From assembly GCA_036345935.2 (NCBI GenBank), contig JADWOT020000009.1, forward strand, positions 9,319,381 through 9,383,380: a stretch of 64,000 bases of DNA, given 5' to 3'. This DNA is from Taenia hydatigena. Lineage: Eukaryota > Platyhelminthes > Cestoda > Cyclophyllidea > Taeniidae. A model generated the notes under the pieces. That model was given only the letters and a program-made list of their open reading frames with translations. It was not told the DNA's origin and searched no databases. The position numbers and the translations under genes are program-made. Below are positions 38,401 to 51,645 of this stretch, piece by piece (position 1 is the stretch's first letter; every line of letters begins with the position of its first letter).

Positions 38401-40852
38401 AGTTTTAGAACAAAACTGTCCTGAGTGGCAAAAATATCACCTGTCGGACAGTCCTGGAAAAAGGGAACAAAACCGATTGGCCACGGGTGGTGGAGGACTA
38501 AAGAGAGCATGAAACACTCTTCAAAACCACTGGTAGTGCTGTTGACCTGTGACAATTTCATTCTGCTTAACTTAAGGAGGTAGAACTGTCCCACATCGAC
38601 TCATTTTATCTAGTTTTGTTTTGATTCATACTACCCTTACCATCGACCCCACCAACATACACTTATGCAAGTATTTCCACTTTCACATACACTGGACATA
38701 TGCAATTGCATCACGGAGTAAGACTTTAGTTATCGTTTTAGTGAACTACATTGTCAATGTTATAGGCTTTCTCATCTGCTTGATAAACCCAACTCTTGAA
38801 TAGGTCCACTTATATTCCCAGATCGGAAGGAGGAGGCGAGCAGAACAGTCAGACAGCAGTGTATAGGAAAGATGAGCGTAAGAATTGGCTAGAGGATAAA
38901 TCGGCAGCACTGCCTTTCCCACAGAGGTGACCGAGGCAGTAGGTGGATGCAAATACGCCCAAAGTGAGGGAAACCACCTTCTCACCTACTTCAATTTAGT
39001 CGCCATTTTGAAGGAAGGTACGAATGGGGATTTCCACACTAAGACGGTCATTATCAGCCTAGCCAGGGGCACAGGTATTCACACAAATGTGGTAAGACTG
39101 TAAAGAAAACTTGTGCATTGGAAACAAGGTTGGGTAGTGCTCACGAAAACAGGTACTGCTGGTCAACTGACACTGCGCATTGCAACTTGTCTCTTGGCAG
39201 GGCATTGAAGGAGTTAAAATTGCATGCCGTCCGTCCTATGCTATTCATTCACTCAGCTTAATCGTGACGAAAAGAAGCCGGAGACAATACAACAAATCCA
39301 TGTTAATGGAAATGACAAGATCATTTTATGCGCAATGACACCTGGATGTCGTCGGACACGGTAAACTGTAGGGCAGAATGTGGTTGCCATAGCATTGCAC
39401 TGTCGTAATGCTTTATGGCTGACATAGTTTATACGAGATGCCCCCTCCATTCTCGCTTTTCAGTGGCCTAAGAGGATTCCGAGGGTTGTCTGTATGAGGG
39501 GCAATATGCGTACGACTTTATAGCCAGAGTGCTACAGTTGATGTCGGGACACACTAACAGGAGTGGATATCAAAGAATTATGATTGACCTCCTACACGGG
39601 AATGGAATGCCCTGTGATGGCCTGACCTCTACAGGACGACCTAAATGCACGTTAATCCTTCCAACATGATGATCCCTTTTATCGCACAGAGACTGATATC
39701 GTCTGGGCAGTGCTGGTTTGTCTTAAACCTCCAACGATTGTCCAGCGCTCAGTTAACCCACAGTGGAGATCTAACACACATCCGAGGGTTATGCATTCTC
39801 ATAATCCACCAGCAAATGCTGTGCTAACTTCCTTGCAGCCCTTTGGAAACCCTTCGCTCAATACACTTTACCATCGTGTAAAAGAGGAGGGTTGCGAAAC
39901 AGATAAAGGAAGCGATTCTGCATGAATTACTCACTGGTTACGAGACAGACGACGACGACGACGGCATTCAGGAAGCAAAACGAACTTACAAATTTTGCTG
40001 AATTCGTGTCTTGTACAGGAGGCACATGAACCATCTTTTAATGTGCACGTGTTGTCATACACACACTATAAATGCAGTCCAAGTAGATACAAAGAAGAAT
40101 GCACTGGAAGCCAACAAACTGTCTTTTTTGACAAATACACGAAAAAAGTATGCCTACCACTAAATTCTGCAATAAAAGTTCCTCGCTGTTGGCTAAAATG
40201 GGAGAGGAGTTGTCTGAATTGCGTGCACACCACCTCGCGAAGCAAAGCGATTTCCAGACACGAATCGAACTTGGCCTTTGAACACGGCCTGGGCACCTAC
40301 GCGGAACATCTGTCTCCCTCAGCGACTCCTAACCAAGTGTGCGGACAATCATTAATATGTGAATGACAGTGAATGTTGGATGAAATGAACATTAATGCCT
40401 TCTGTTTGTGACCTTAGCACTGGGGAGGAGAGTGGACGACTGCACACGTGGCATGTGAGCGGACGCATGCATTGTATTGCATTGCATTGCTGAAATTCAA
40501 GATCAGACGTAATTAGTCATTTGACTTTATTCGACATTTGACCATGGGGACACAAGAGTCTGGTGAATGCAATGCGCACTTTGACCTCGGTGTGAGGAAA
40601 GCTGTAGAATAAACTGACGAAACACATGTACCCACCGTTTCACCTCAAGTAATTGCATGGAAGAAGGTCTGTACCGAAATCCGCCCACACACACATCTAC
40701 GTTCAAATCTGATCTCACGTTTTGGCCGTATTGCACTGCGAGTTCAGGGACCGTAGCTGTATGGTGCTGGGTCGGAAGTTTACATTTGAAAGCTCTTAAC
40801 TCTTGACCAGGTCAGGTACGGAAATGGGTTCAATGAGCGAAAGGCGCGCCGC
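35456..40852 (-). repeat. Macrosatellite unit U2' (reverse twin of the short unit)
   Basis: Mirror of 6226-11601 with the same internal deletions (no C to K, no L to N), so those losses predate the inversion. It ends at 40852 before reaching its own P origin, where it meets forward block R of U5. Confidence 0.8.
38091..38594 (-). other. 167-codon open frame over blocks A-B of U2'
   Basis: One of the longest frames in the window. It is rich in Pro, Phe and His and contains WPIGFVPFFQDCPTGDIFA. The first part is shared in frame with U1 (1641-1874, WPIGFVPFFQDLPTGG), but U3, U6 and U7 have stops. The left-arm copy is split by two bases. No signal peptide, zinc-binding set or known domain is evident. 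Probably fortuitous, or a coding relic. Confidence 0.2.
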
Positions 40853-40853
40853 A
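40846..40853. other. Outer junction where the array changes orientation
   Basis: To the left, the reverse-strand block P/Q of U2' ends in GAAAGGCGCGCCGCA. To the right, forward block R begins with CATATTCACAGTCC, as in U7 (about 60159). The join is direct, with a short GC-rich overlap and no filler. In a simple head-to-tail array neither neighbour should be next to the other. Confidence 0.75.
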
Positions 40854-43800
40854 CATATTCACAGTCCTTCATTTATCAATGTTTGTCTGCATACTTGGTT
40901 GAGAGTCTCTAGGAGCCAAGTGTTCCATGTAGCTGAACATGTTAACGGTCATCTTAGCAAGCATTCCATTCTCTCCTCATCCTTTTGCCTCAATGGCCCC
41001 TCGGTTTTGCCCTTTTATTCAGAACAGCCCGACATTTGATACTTTTGCCATCCCAAAGCTGGTACAGTCGCCGTTTTTTGCACATTAAGCGATACCCATA
41101 ATGTATCCGCTCTAGGTCTGCCTGTTTTCTCCCCAACTGACCAAAATAGTGCTGGCTATTCATGTGTTCTATCTTTGTGTTTGCGCCCTACATGGATGTG
41201 TTTACAATCTGTATAATTAATTAGCTTGGACAGGTGAAGTGCACTGCTACATAACCTGGTCGGGCTTCCTTCTTCCCATCCATTGCTCTGTGACTCACTC
41301 TCTACCTTCCTTCGAATCTGCACATTGCATCGCCTCGATACGTGCATTTTCTGATACCATTTATGCAGCTAAAGTTAGTATTGCTAAATCCAATGGTTAA
41401 GTGTTCCTCTGTGAGCTTAACTGAGCCTGAGGTCGCGGGGGAAGTTTAGTGGACGTCCATTTGCACCTTTGATCGTGAATAAAATTTCATTTCCTTTTTG
41501 CAACTCTATGCACTACTGTTGGGTTTTCCCAGGAAACATCAAGTCAAGTTGTAATACACTTTGGCGCTTTATTACCTACTCGATGCCCTCGCGAAACGAA
41601 GAGTGTGTAAATCAGCAGAACTGTGGTATTAGTTGGTATGAGATTCAACAAAAGCAAATAAAGCAGGTTCGAAGAGCATATGGTTGACATCGATAGAAGC
41701 GTACTGAGTCAGGCTTTGTGATGGACAAACCAAAGTAGGCTTTTTTTCACAGCGACCCATATCTTCGTCCTTAAGAAATCAGTGTTTTACTTACCTCTAG
41801 CTGGGGACGCGATATTTTGTGGCTGTGAAATACAACGGTCCACTTTTTTCGACTTCATTCAGAACTTCCCTCTTCTCGCCAAGCAAGATGGAGGATTTCG
41901 GACACACTGTCACCTACACACCTCCGCGGCCTTGAAGCGCTACCTCTCCACCCTCTCCTCTTCTGCTCCCACTTTAACTCAGAGTCCTTAGTCCCGTTTT
42001 AAACTCCTCCCCTTCCCTCACGAGCTCTCTGTAATACACGTACGAGCAAGGTGCCTCTTTTGTGAACTGTTCTCGAGCAGTGGACCCACTCATCCTACTT
42101 CCTGTTCTAATTTTATTTAGGGATGCCACGCTTCTCTTATTTTACTTGAACCGATTTCTTTGTGTTTGCTTGCTTGTTTGCTTAATGTCGCAATTGTGTG
42201 CGGGTATGCTAACAGTTAATAAACGTGCCCGATTCTTTTTGACTTTGTCTTTTCCGTCTCCCCTCTCCTTGATCCTTGAAGTGAGTCCGCTTTACTGACC
42301 GTTTGGTCAACTCACATTTTAGCAGTAAATCAGTGTGGGAATTTCAAGTTGCAATAGATCGTCTTAGGCAACCTCAAACCAAACCCTGGATATAGGCAAC
42401 CTGATGTAAAGTATTGCCTAGGGTTTTGGTATTCTTGTTTTCGAATAGAAAAACATCACTTAATTTGGCTACTTCTAGACTGACAAACAGGTGTCACCAT
42501 CACAAGTTTATCTGTCAATTTTAGAATGAAGATTAAAAGTCGGTCCGGACATCTTTAGGGAAGGACAGGTAACGTATGTTTGCCGTGACGGTAATCGTGA
42601 CTTGGATGGCTTTGATCCGGGCTATATAGTTCGATCAGGGTTCATCGTTTACTCTGTCAAGTGAACGGGCGCTGCTTACAATGCAGCCAGTGAAGATAAC
42701 GAATCGTGTTAAGTGGTCACCACGGGATGGTGATAGTAGTCCCCATGCTGACGTCTCTACCAGATTTCGCACTTTCAGCGAGTTTTAAAGCAATGAGGAT
42801 GGTAGTGCAACACAAGTCATGCAAACATGTATCGGGTTAGAGTCATCATTCGCTGCTGATGAGGGTTTGAAAAAGGGAGGCGAATTTAGAAAAATTCCAT
42901 ATATTTGCTCTGTGTATCTGCTGCTGTAGGCAACCGAATTGATTTGAACTTCAAAGCTACTCCAAACGCATCACGTATGGCTGGACATAGCATTGTAGAA
43001 GTAACCATAAAAGGAGCCATTCTGAAGCAGTCGATATGCTTGCAGACAGATTCAAACGGATTCGAATTACTTGAGGATCTAGTTAATTCACTTACTAAAT
43101 GTAAAACCACAGCCGTTGAGATGGTGAGCCAACATTCAAGGTCGATATTCCATCCTTCTCTAAGAACGATTGTTGTAGGACTAAGAAATGTATTTTTAAA
43201 TGCAAGCATTAGGAATGACAATTTGTTTTGGTGTGAAGATGAGGGAAGAAGATGTCTGTTGTGTTATGGCGAGTATAAGTTCCATCTCCTCCTTCTGTGC
43301 TAGAAATCTTAACGCTAATAAGAATAAGGGAAATCTAGCGAGGTCATTCATTACGTGCACCATAAATGCTGAATCCAGTGGATGCTCTGCAAGTGGTAGA
43401 TATTATAGAGAAAACATTGACCTGATGTACTTTCTAATCACCCTGTTCTTACGTCGAATGGCTAAGGATTTGTCGTAAATTGCTGTACTAGCTAGCTGGT
43501 ACAAATTCAGTGATCAGTGGAGCCAAAGAAGAGTAGTTGCTTTTAGTAAGCCACTTCCTAGTCAAACATTTGGTCACTACCATTTCTCACCCCAGTCTGA
43601 CGTGGCTTACCAAGCTTGGAACATCGTGATGACGGAATGATAAGGCATGAAATGATGGAAGAAGGGGATGCTCTTTAAACGTGAAAATTAGTGATGATTT
43701 CTAACAGGAGGACGCAAGGAGAAGTCGGACCTTGGCAATCATTCCAGTTCCATGTTCTGTGGGAATGCTTCTATACCAAAGCCAAGCATGCCGGCTTTAA

Positions 43801-44747
43801 ACCACCTGGAATTGTTTTTTTTATGAACTGTTTTCGGTACATGAATGAAGGTGTCAGCCAATTCGACTTGACAATATCATCTTCATCTCTCCACCAGCTG
43901 GTTAGTCAGCATTGCAGTGAAATGCAAATTGGCAAAGGAGGAACAGAACGAAACGCTATCCCATGAAAGTGTTTTATTTTAGCTCCTCTATCAAAGGACA
44001 CAGCTTTTAGATTAGTGATAGAATTTGTGATAGCCTGCGCACCGCCCTTCTCCCAAGCAAAGCCTGCAAAAAGGGCGAAACTTCAGATTCAGCACCAACC
44101 ACATTACTATCCCTTGTCAAATAAGTTGAGGTCAAGTGGGCTTTGTCATTTCCTTAACCCATTACATGGCGTGCTCTGCCCACTTCTTGGAGTTAAATTT
44201 CTGCAAACACTCATTCAGAGGTTATCATGCGGTATTAAATAGCTTGGAATACCGACATTAAAGTAACAATTAGCCAGAGATATTGCCATTCCGGCAATGA
44301 GCTACTACTTAGTACGGGTCAGCTTGCCACATGTTGCACCGTTTTTATTGGAATTTGACCCCGCCTTATCAGGAGATCGCCCACTCAAAAACCTCATGAC
44401 AGTACCTCCCGTACACCCCAGGTGACAAACTTGAACCCCACACCAAGACATCAACGAATCTAATACCTCAAGCAAGCATGCTTCAAACGCATGTTCAGAG
44501 CCTCGACTTAATTGTATTTAGTTGATAGTAGGTCAAAAAGGTTTAAATTAAAGGCTGACAGGACGGAAATATTTGTTGTTTAACAATTTATGATTGCCAA
44601 CTTGCTTACCAATGCCTCCTAGTACCAAGGTATTGCTCACTCAGGTAAAAGTCTAATTTTCAAGCACGGTCCTCCAGTAGCAAGATGTTGAACATCGACG
44701 TTAAGTGATGCATATTTCGGACCATTATTACATGAAATACCAAACGC

Positions 44748-44777
44748 TGTGTGTGTGTGTGTGTGTGTATGTGTGTG
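44748..44777 (+). repeat. (GT)n microsatellite at start of block M
   Basis: About fourteen TG/GT dinucleotides with one TA interruption. U6 (near 55840) and U7 (near 63706) have only CTGTGTG-type short versions, so the expansion is specific to U5. It lies some 30 bp after the K-to-M deletion junction of that unit. Confidence 0.9.
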
Positions 44778-45010
44778 ATTTAGTGGCCGTCCTCTGCAGG
44801 CCACCATGACATGGGTAGTGGCATTTAGGCTGGATGACCAACTGAATGTCGAACCGATTGCATTTTCACCGCACGACGATGGGATGCATTAACACGACCC
44901 GGCAGAAGTGGAATCCAAGCCTCGAGGCTGTGGGTCTTTCAGCGCTGGCCAGCCTTGATCATGCTTTGCTTGCATTCAGCTTCCTTGTGCCCCTCCTAAG
45001 TGCTTAAACG

Positions 45011-45032
45011 CTGACTGTTCCTTCTTTTGTAG
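45011..45032 (+). promoter_or_regulatory. Conserved splice-acceptor-like site in block M (U5)
   Basis: A pyrimidine-rich stretch ending TTCCTTCTTTTGTAG is kept at the same place in U6 (ending 56096, TTCCTTCTTTCGTAG) and U7 (ending 63983, TTCCTTCTTTTGTAG), followed in each by a TCTAGACC/TCGAGACC string. It is a textbook 3' splice-site shape and better conserved than the surroundings by eye. Use as an acceptor is inferred, not shown. Confidence 0.35.
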
Positions 45033-46523
45033 CTCTAGACCGATTTTTCACCCAGACTTGGTAAAGGCAGAAACTAACCATCATCCCACATTTCAATATC
45101 AAATGACGACCGTCTTAAATGAGTAGATTTGGTTAAATTTGTGGCACCGAAATTTGTGACCTGTTGTAGTCTACCTTTTTAAGTTCAGATTTAACAACGC
45201 AATAAAAATTTTGGAAAACATGTCATGATGGTAGGTGTGAAAGTACATAAACGACCTAGGCACTCTTTGCTTGCATCATCTTAGCGCCTCGGCCATCGCG
45301 TCCGTTCCACCCCACGGAAATGAGAGATCCAGAGCGCCTTAGCATTGGGATATGCGATAATTACTCTTTTTTCGCAGTGGTGTATTTGTGGCTCAGTGGG
45401 CATTTGTGCTCGTTTTCCCAGTTTTCAATCTACTCATGCGACACATGGTATGGAAGAGGTGACAGACCACCTCTCGCGCTTCCTTGTCCACCCCTCATAA
45501 GCTCGCCCCGTTTTTCCATCTGGCGATTGGTTAAATCTTTTCTCTCCCCACTTCTCCTCTTATTCCATTTGCTTGAACGTTGCCCTCTCCTTCATGGGAA
45601 GGGAGGAAGGGGAGCGGACGCTGGTCATTTTTCAGTCCACATCAGGGTTGAAAAGTGCACACCTGTAGTCGCGATTACACTTGCATTGACGTAACGTCAA
45701 GATGCATTTGTGCCTAACTCCACGTCTCCACGTGTCAGTTGTCACTGCTTGTGCATCGAGGCCATGCAAATCTGTCGCAACTTAGAAGTAAAATAAACAA
45801 GCTGATGGAGCTGAATTTGGACGACAGCTTTATTTGCATTGCGCTATTCGAGTCTCAGGTTCACAATCTAACCATAAATGTTGTCAAGGCTTTCACCTAC
45901 TTTCCCGTAGGATATGCAAACTTGAACTCTAGCCGCATCTTTGTCGTAATGTGTACATTAGGTTATCGTCAGTGATAATTCTGCGGGATCGTGGGATGCG
46001 GTTCGTGTTGGCACTGCTGCAGCATTGACGCCTATCAAGTGTTTATAGGCAGAGCGTCTTCAAATACAAAAAGAGATTCTGATCTCTAGTCCCTCATGCA
46101 TATATATGCATATAAATAGATATACACAGCCTAAGAGTCGCAATAGCCCTTGCCTAACGTTGTTCGACTGACAGTGAAACCTGCTTCCGCTGTCTGTTGC
46201 TTTGGTAAGGTCGTTTTAATTTTGTCTGACATACAACACAAGCAATGCATCGATGCTTCCCTTTACGCCCCATCACGTGTCCTGGTTCGTAATGACAAAT
46301 GGGTATCTTAGTCGTTTACCACGATTTTTAACACAAAATGTCTGCGTTTATGTGATAGCGGTGATAGGATGGCTAGCATTCAGACTACTCTTTTTGTAAT
46401 GCATAGTCGGTTCCTCCGCCATGTTTGTTTAGCTCTATCTTTATTATATGATATTGCCTTTACGTGGCTTGCTGACTACATGCAAATTGCTGAACTGTGC
46501 ATTCGGTTGGCTTGATTTTAATT

Positions 46524-46552
46524 TTGTTGTTGTTGTTGTTATTGTTGTTGAT
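46524..46552 (+). repeat. (TTG)n microsatellite in block O of U5
   Basis: About nine TTG-type triplets with one ATTG interruption. U6 has a shorter CTTGTTGCTTTTGTTGC version near 57714. Confidence 0.85.
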
Positions 46553-47323
46553 ATTGTTCAGTGTGACTTTGGAATATGAATTTACTATGCCCATGGAGCA
46601 TCAGATATGCCTTTCTAAATGCAAGGCTTTTGGCTATTTCCAGCACACTGGCGACATTGTTTACCATTTCACTGAATGTTTTCTGCTCTCACTCGAGTAG
46701 ATTTAGCTTACTTTAAATCCTCATTTATATGTAAGATACGGTCCAAAGTAGCCTCTTCCTTTAATGTAGTGGTATTTTTATATGGAATGGGAAGCCAACT
46801 TTAATCAGGTCTTCACACACGCTGCTTGATTTTCAAACAAAAGGATCCACTTTGATTAGAGTGTAAAGTGTGTGGGGAATGCATTGGTCTGTGAGATTGA
46901 GCGATTTCCAATTTACGTGGGTGTCCACTTGTGCTCGGTGGAAATCATTACCAGAGGCCCGGCATTATCACCTGGTTGAGTAATTATGTGAAAAGGAATG
47001 GTGTTCCTCTTTGCCCGATGACCAAGGTCCTCAACTGTTCTGTGCATTGTGCATACACCACACACAAAGGTTCGCTCATGTTGTTCGTCCCCTACTTTAT
47101 CTCTCTTAATTACCTCCGAAAAATCGCATTGTTTTTGTTTTCTAATTAGGGTTTAGTACTTTTGGGTGGCTATTTAGTGTATACACTGTGTCTACATTTA
47201 GACGCGCAAATACAAGCTCGAGTGGCCTGTCGACTCAACCTCCAAATCACTTAATGCATTAACAATCCTACCAAGTGGGTGTGGACCCTACTAAATGCCT
47301 ATTTCCTTTAAATCCTTACAATC

Positions 47324-47340
47324 TCCCCCCCACCCCCCCC
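47324..47340 (+). repeat. Poly-C tract in U5
   Basis: CCCCCCCACCCCCCCC lies between block O and the Z lead-in. The opposite strand is a G-run that could adopt a G-rich structure. It is absent from the other units. Confidence 0.9.
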
Positions 47341-50300
47341 AACGCAAAACCCATCGTTGGCATCGTATCTAATTTTCCTCTTCTTTTGTGACACGCAAAA
47401 CAATTCGTTTCATCTCAGTCCTTTGCAAAATGTTGTTTAATCATCCTCTTAATTTCAAATTGGAACCCAGTTTTATAAGCAGAGACTTAAAGAAAAGACG
47501 CGACAGACCGTTATGCACGTGTCTCGTTTGTTCTTACCCTTATTATTATCTCAAATGAACGGTCCTTCTTGACGTAGTGTCCCAACGCATTTTCGCTCTT
47601 GTGTCTGGAGGCACGTTTTACCAGGAAGAGACACCATCCCTCACTACTCTAGAAAGGTCTCTCCTCAACTTATGTACTCGTGGCTCCTTTTTGATGTTTC
47701 TCAAGGCGTAGAAGGCTGATTCGTTGGCGGCTCCTTCCACCGTTGCTACTGCTACTGAAACGATGAAACTATAGACTGTGGTTGTGTTCGTCTCGTTGCC
47801 TAGCTGTCTCATCTCGCTCCCAAATTCCTCCTCTCAATTGAAAGAACCCTGCTAGCACACATTGCAGCACTTCATCCTCCAATTCACACGCTCAACAGCA
47901 CTTTACGTTCGCTTTTACATATGTACGTGCGTACGTGTGTATGCGATTTAAACATTTTTCTTCCCTCTGTCGAGGGCAATATGATCTGATAAGTACGCAA
48001 ATAACGACACATTGACATTTAAATAGCACTTCAATTTACCATCCGCTGGTCAACAGCTTTCTGCACCATGTGTGCACTCAACACATCGCATCCTCTCTTT
48101 CCACATACACAATGCTTATTTTTGATTTTGTACATGTGAATCCATGCCTTCCAATTTTGTGTTCATGGGAACCTCTTAGACGACGCACCCATAGAGCCCT
48201 CTTTCCTCTTCCCCTCCTTTCCCTCCTCTCTTATTTCTGTCTGGTGTTGACTTGAGGTGTTTCCTTTCTCTCAATTCCTCCTCCTCTCAAACCTGTGCGC
48301 AATGTATTAATCAAAGGGCAGCCATTTTGGAGACGAATGACCTCAGGCTGACCTATTTATCGGCATGCAGAAGCACAGCCTCTTAAGTGTTCCGATGTGC
48401 ATATTTAAGTATCAGCAGTGGTAATCCCGATGCGCCATTTACCTTCTGCTCACTAAACTCAATTCCACACTTGACCTGGTAGGGGGACAAGAGCTTTGGA
48501 GTGCAAACTTCTTACCCGTCACCATACAGCTTCAGTTTCGAAATCGCAGTACTATACGACCACCGTGGGAGATCAGATGTGAACGTAGGTGTGTGCGTGT
48601 GAGCGGGTTTCGGTACAAGCACCGCGCAACGCAGTGAACCGATGTCTCTGACCTTCTTATACGCAATTACTTGAGGTGAAACGGTGGTTAAATGTGTGCC
48701 CTCAGCCCATGCTGCAGCTTCCCTTACACCGAGGTCAAAATGCGCATTGCATTCTCTCTACGCCTTTGCTCTCATAAGTTAATGTCAAACACAGAGCCAA
48801 TTAGTCAGCCACGTCTAATCTTCAAATGTGGTTGTGTGCTTCACTTGTCAACAGCTTGCATTTGCTCATCTGACGCACATGCAGTGGTCCACTCTCTTCT
48901 CCCACTCGTAAGGTCACAAGTGGGACGCACTAATTATCGCTTCATCTCATATTTACAGTCCCCGATTTATTAACGATTGTGCGCACACGTGGTTAGGAGC
49001 CGCTAAGAGCCAGGTGATCCGTGTGGGAGCTTAAGGCGCGTCCAAAGTCCAAAGGCTGCTTTGCGCGTAAGGACGATTCCGCATTGCAAGAGTTGTTGAG
49101 TTTGTGGGAAAGGCGGTGCAATAAAAGGGGTCATCATGTTGGAAAGGTCAACGCGCATTTAGGTCGTCCCGTAGAGGTCAGACAATCACAGGGCATTCCG
49201 CTTCCACATACACGGTCAATCACAATTATTTGATAGGCACTCCTGTGAATTTGCGCTGACCTCCACTGTAGTACTCTGGCCATAATGTTGCACGCTTATC
49301 GTTCGATTCTATTGCTCCATTCCAACTACCCTCGGAATCCTCCAAGTTTTGCAGGCGCCGCATCAAGCATGGGGGAACCGGCCAGTTGGATTACGACCGT
49401 GCAGTAATATGGCCATCGTATTCCATCCTATGCTTTGTCATAGCTAAAGAAATCCTTATGTAATTGTGCATGCAATTATCCTGTGATTCCTTTTAACATG
49501 AATTTGTAGCGTCGTCTTCGACTTCTTTTCATCACCATCAAGATGAGTAACCAAACGGGTAACGACCGACAGCATGCGACACTGTCTCCTTACATAACTT
49601 GTCAAGTGACAAGTCACAAAGCGCAGTCTCGATTGATCTGCAAACTTTCCAACACGGAGCCAAAGTTCCTTTTGCCATAAACACTACCCAACCATGCTTT
49701 GTAGGCACAAGTTTCCTCCACAATCTTACTACATGTCTGTGAACATCTACAGTTCCGGCTGAGCCGATAAGGATTGCCTTGGTATAGCAAGCTTCTTCGT
49801 AACTTCTACCAGAACTGTGGCCAAATTACGGTAGGTGGGAGGTGATTTCCACCACCTGAGTCGTGTTTGTATCCACCTACTGCTCCAAACAACTCTGAGA
49901 GGAAAGGCAGTGTTGCTGTTTCACCACCGCGCCAATTTCGCTCGCTTCCTTCCGATGCACAGCTGTGTGACTGCTTGATGAGTAGCTGGGCGTCCTCCCT
50001 TTCACATTGCATAGCATTAGACCAACTGCTTGCTTTCTTGCCTTCAGTTGGTATGCTTTCAATGCTTTTTTCTTTCAACTTCTTCCTTTCTTCGATGGCA
50101 ACGCTATGTTTTGTACCTTGGGGGAGGTCATCCCATTCTAGTTGCCAGTCAAAATTTGCAATGACCTTTGGCTCTCACATAATAGGTCATGTTGTGCCTC
50201 TGGTTTAATCTCTCATAGTGGCCCAATAACATCGACAATGCAACCCACCAAACCAGTAACCAACGTTCGACGCTGCTCTATGGTTGATTATGGATAGCAA

Positions 50301-51574
50301 ATGTGAAAGTGGCAGCAGCTGACACAATTGTGTGCTGGTGAGGTTGAAGGTGGGGATATTGTGAATCCATTCCCCACTGGTCAAATGAGGTGGGTGAGGG
50401 AGCGATCTACTTCCTTAAGTCAAGGGAAATAGGATTGACACAGCTCACCGGTGGGTAAAAATGGCCACCTTGGCAATCGCTTTTATGGTCCCCTCATCCC
50501 TCTGCTACAATGACCCCTCGGTTTTGCACCTTTTTCCGAGATCCGCCCGACAGGTGATATTTTTGCCATCCAGGACAGTTTTGTCCCAAGACTGGTACAC
50601 CAAACATTTTTATGCGTTCGGCAACATTCACATTTTCCTGCCTAGATCTGCCTGTTTTCCCCAACCCTAACCGGGACAGTTCTGTTTATCTATTTGTTCC
50701 CGCCTACATTAATGTTTGCTTCATACAAACAAGTGTCCACACTCAGTAAAAATGAGGAGTTTGGACAGGTGAAGTGCTTTGCTGCATAGCACGGTCAGAC
50801 TTACTTCCTCCTATCCATTGCTATGTGATTCGCTCTCTATCCTTCTCCCAGTCTGCAAATCTCGTCCCTTTGACAGTTGTGGGACTTGGGAGACCAACTG
50901 TGCAGTTGAAGTTCAGTTATTCAGTTTGTGAATGACTAGATTAGTATTGATGCATCGCATGGCTAAGTGTTCCTCGGTGAGGTTGATCGTGCATGAGATG
51001 GTGCGAGAAGTTCAATGGAAGTGTCTTCGAATTTCCGATTGCTATTGGAAATTTGATTTCCTTTTTGCAGCCGTATGCACTGATTTTGGATGTTCCAGGA
51101 AGCACTGAGTCAAGCTGTAATCTATGTTTGAGTTTTGTCGCCTGCTGTACTCGCTCGCGAAACGAAGTGTGTATGGATTGAGAGAACTGGGTGTTAGGTG
51201 GTGTGAAATTCAACAAAAGCAAGTGAAGCAGGTTTGAAGGGCATACGATTGACGTTGACAGAAGCGTGCTGCTCTACGCTTCATGGCGGACCAAATACAA
51301 TATGGTTTATTCGCAGAGGCTTGCAGTATTTCATGGCCGTGAAGTACTACGGTCCGGATCCTTCACCTTCACTCAGGAGTGTCCTCTTTACGCCGAACAA
51401 GAGGGAGGATTTCGAACAGACTGCCACCTACACACCTTTGCGGTCTTGACGCGTCTCCGCTCCACTCTCTTCTCTTCTATCCCCTTCTGCTTACCCCAGT
51501 GTGTACATATGCCCTTATTGGCTTTACCCACTTTAACACAAAGTCCTCAGTCTCCTTTCCTTCCATTTTAAACC

Positions 51575-51645
51575 TCTTCCGCTTTCCTTCTCCCTTCCTC
51601 CCCCCTTCCTCCCTCCCTTTCTCCCTCTCTCTCCTCCCTTCCCCT
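51575..51645 (+). repeat. Long pyrimidine tract in U6
   Basis: About 70 bases of nearly pure C and T between blocks C and D (CTTCTCCC, CCCCCCTTCC and CTCTCTCCTCCC runs). U5 has only a short version near 42003-42020, and U1 and U3 have little, so it has expanded here. Confidence 0.9.

Larger units (their letters stand above)
25117..40852 (-). repeat. Right arm of 15.7 kb inverted repeat
   Basis: Reverse complement of 6226-21956. Differences from the left arm include nine instead of thirteen CTG/CAG triplets, four instead of seven CTG triplets in the alanine tract after its CCG interruption, a 6 bp addition near 29085 (ATGTGG repeated) and 20 bp more at 36024-36043. Scattered substitutions make up the rest. 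Its outer edge at about 40852 is also the point where the array turns back to forward orientation. Confidence 0.95.
40853..48246 (+). repeat. Macrosatellite unit U5 (forward, 5' truncated)
   Basis: Blocks: R (40853-40940), A (40941-41110), B (41110-41450), pre-C (41450-41780), C (41790-41990), D (42010-42330), E (42340-42770), F (42780-43160), G (43170-43640), I (43640-43970), J (43970-44370), K (44370-44715), M (44724-45060), N (45060-46400), O (46420-47210) and Z with lead-in (47380-48246). R jumps directly to A, exactly as in U7. H and L are missing, with the join near 44718 just before a GT microsatellite. The 132-codon frame at 42905-43303 is not conserved in other units and is taken as chance. 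Confidence 0.75.

Noticed and set aside
6226..40852. Simple foldback read artefact as the explanation of the inverted repeat
   Set aside because: The arms differ at many bases and several indels, and the spacer and outer flanks are not symmetric. A collapsed haplotype or misjoin is still possible and is left as a test.
42905..43303. 132-codon frame in block F-G of U5 as a gene
   Set aside because: The same block in U1, U3 and U6 has stops and other frames; overlapping frames on both strands suggest chance.
46095..46125. CATATATATGCATATA palindromic stretch as an origin or regulatory site
   Set aside because: Short AT-rich alternation present in only one unit; nothing else supports a function.
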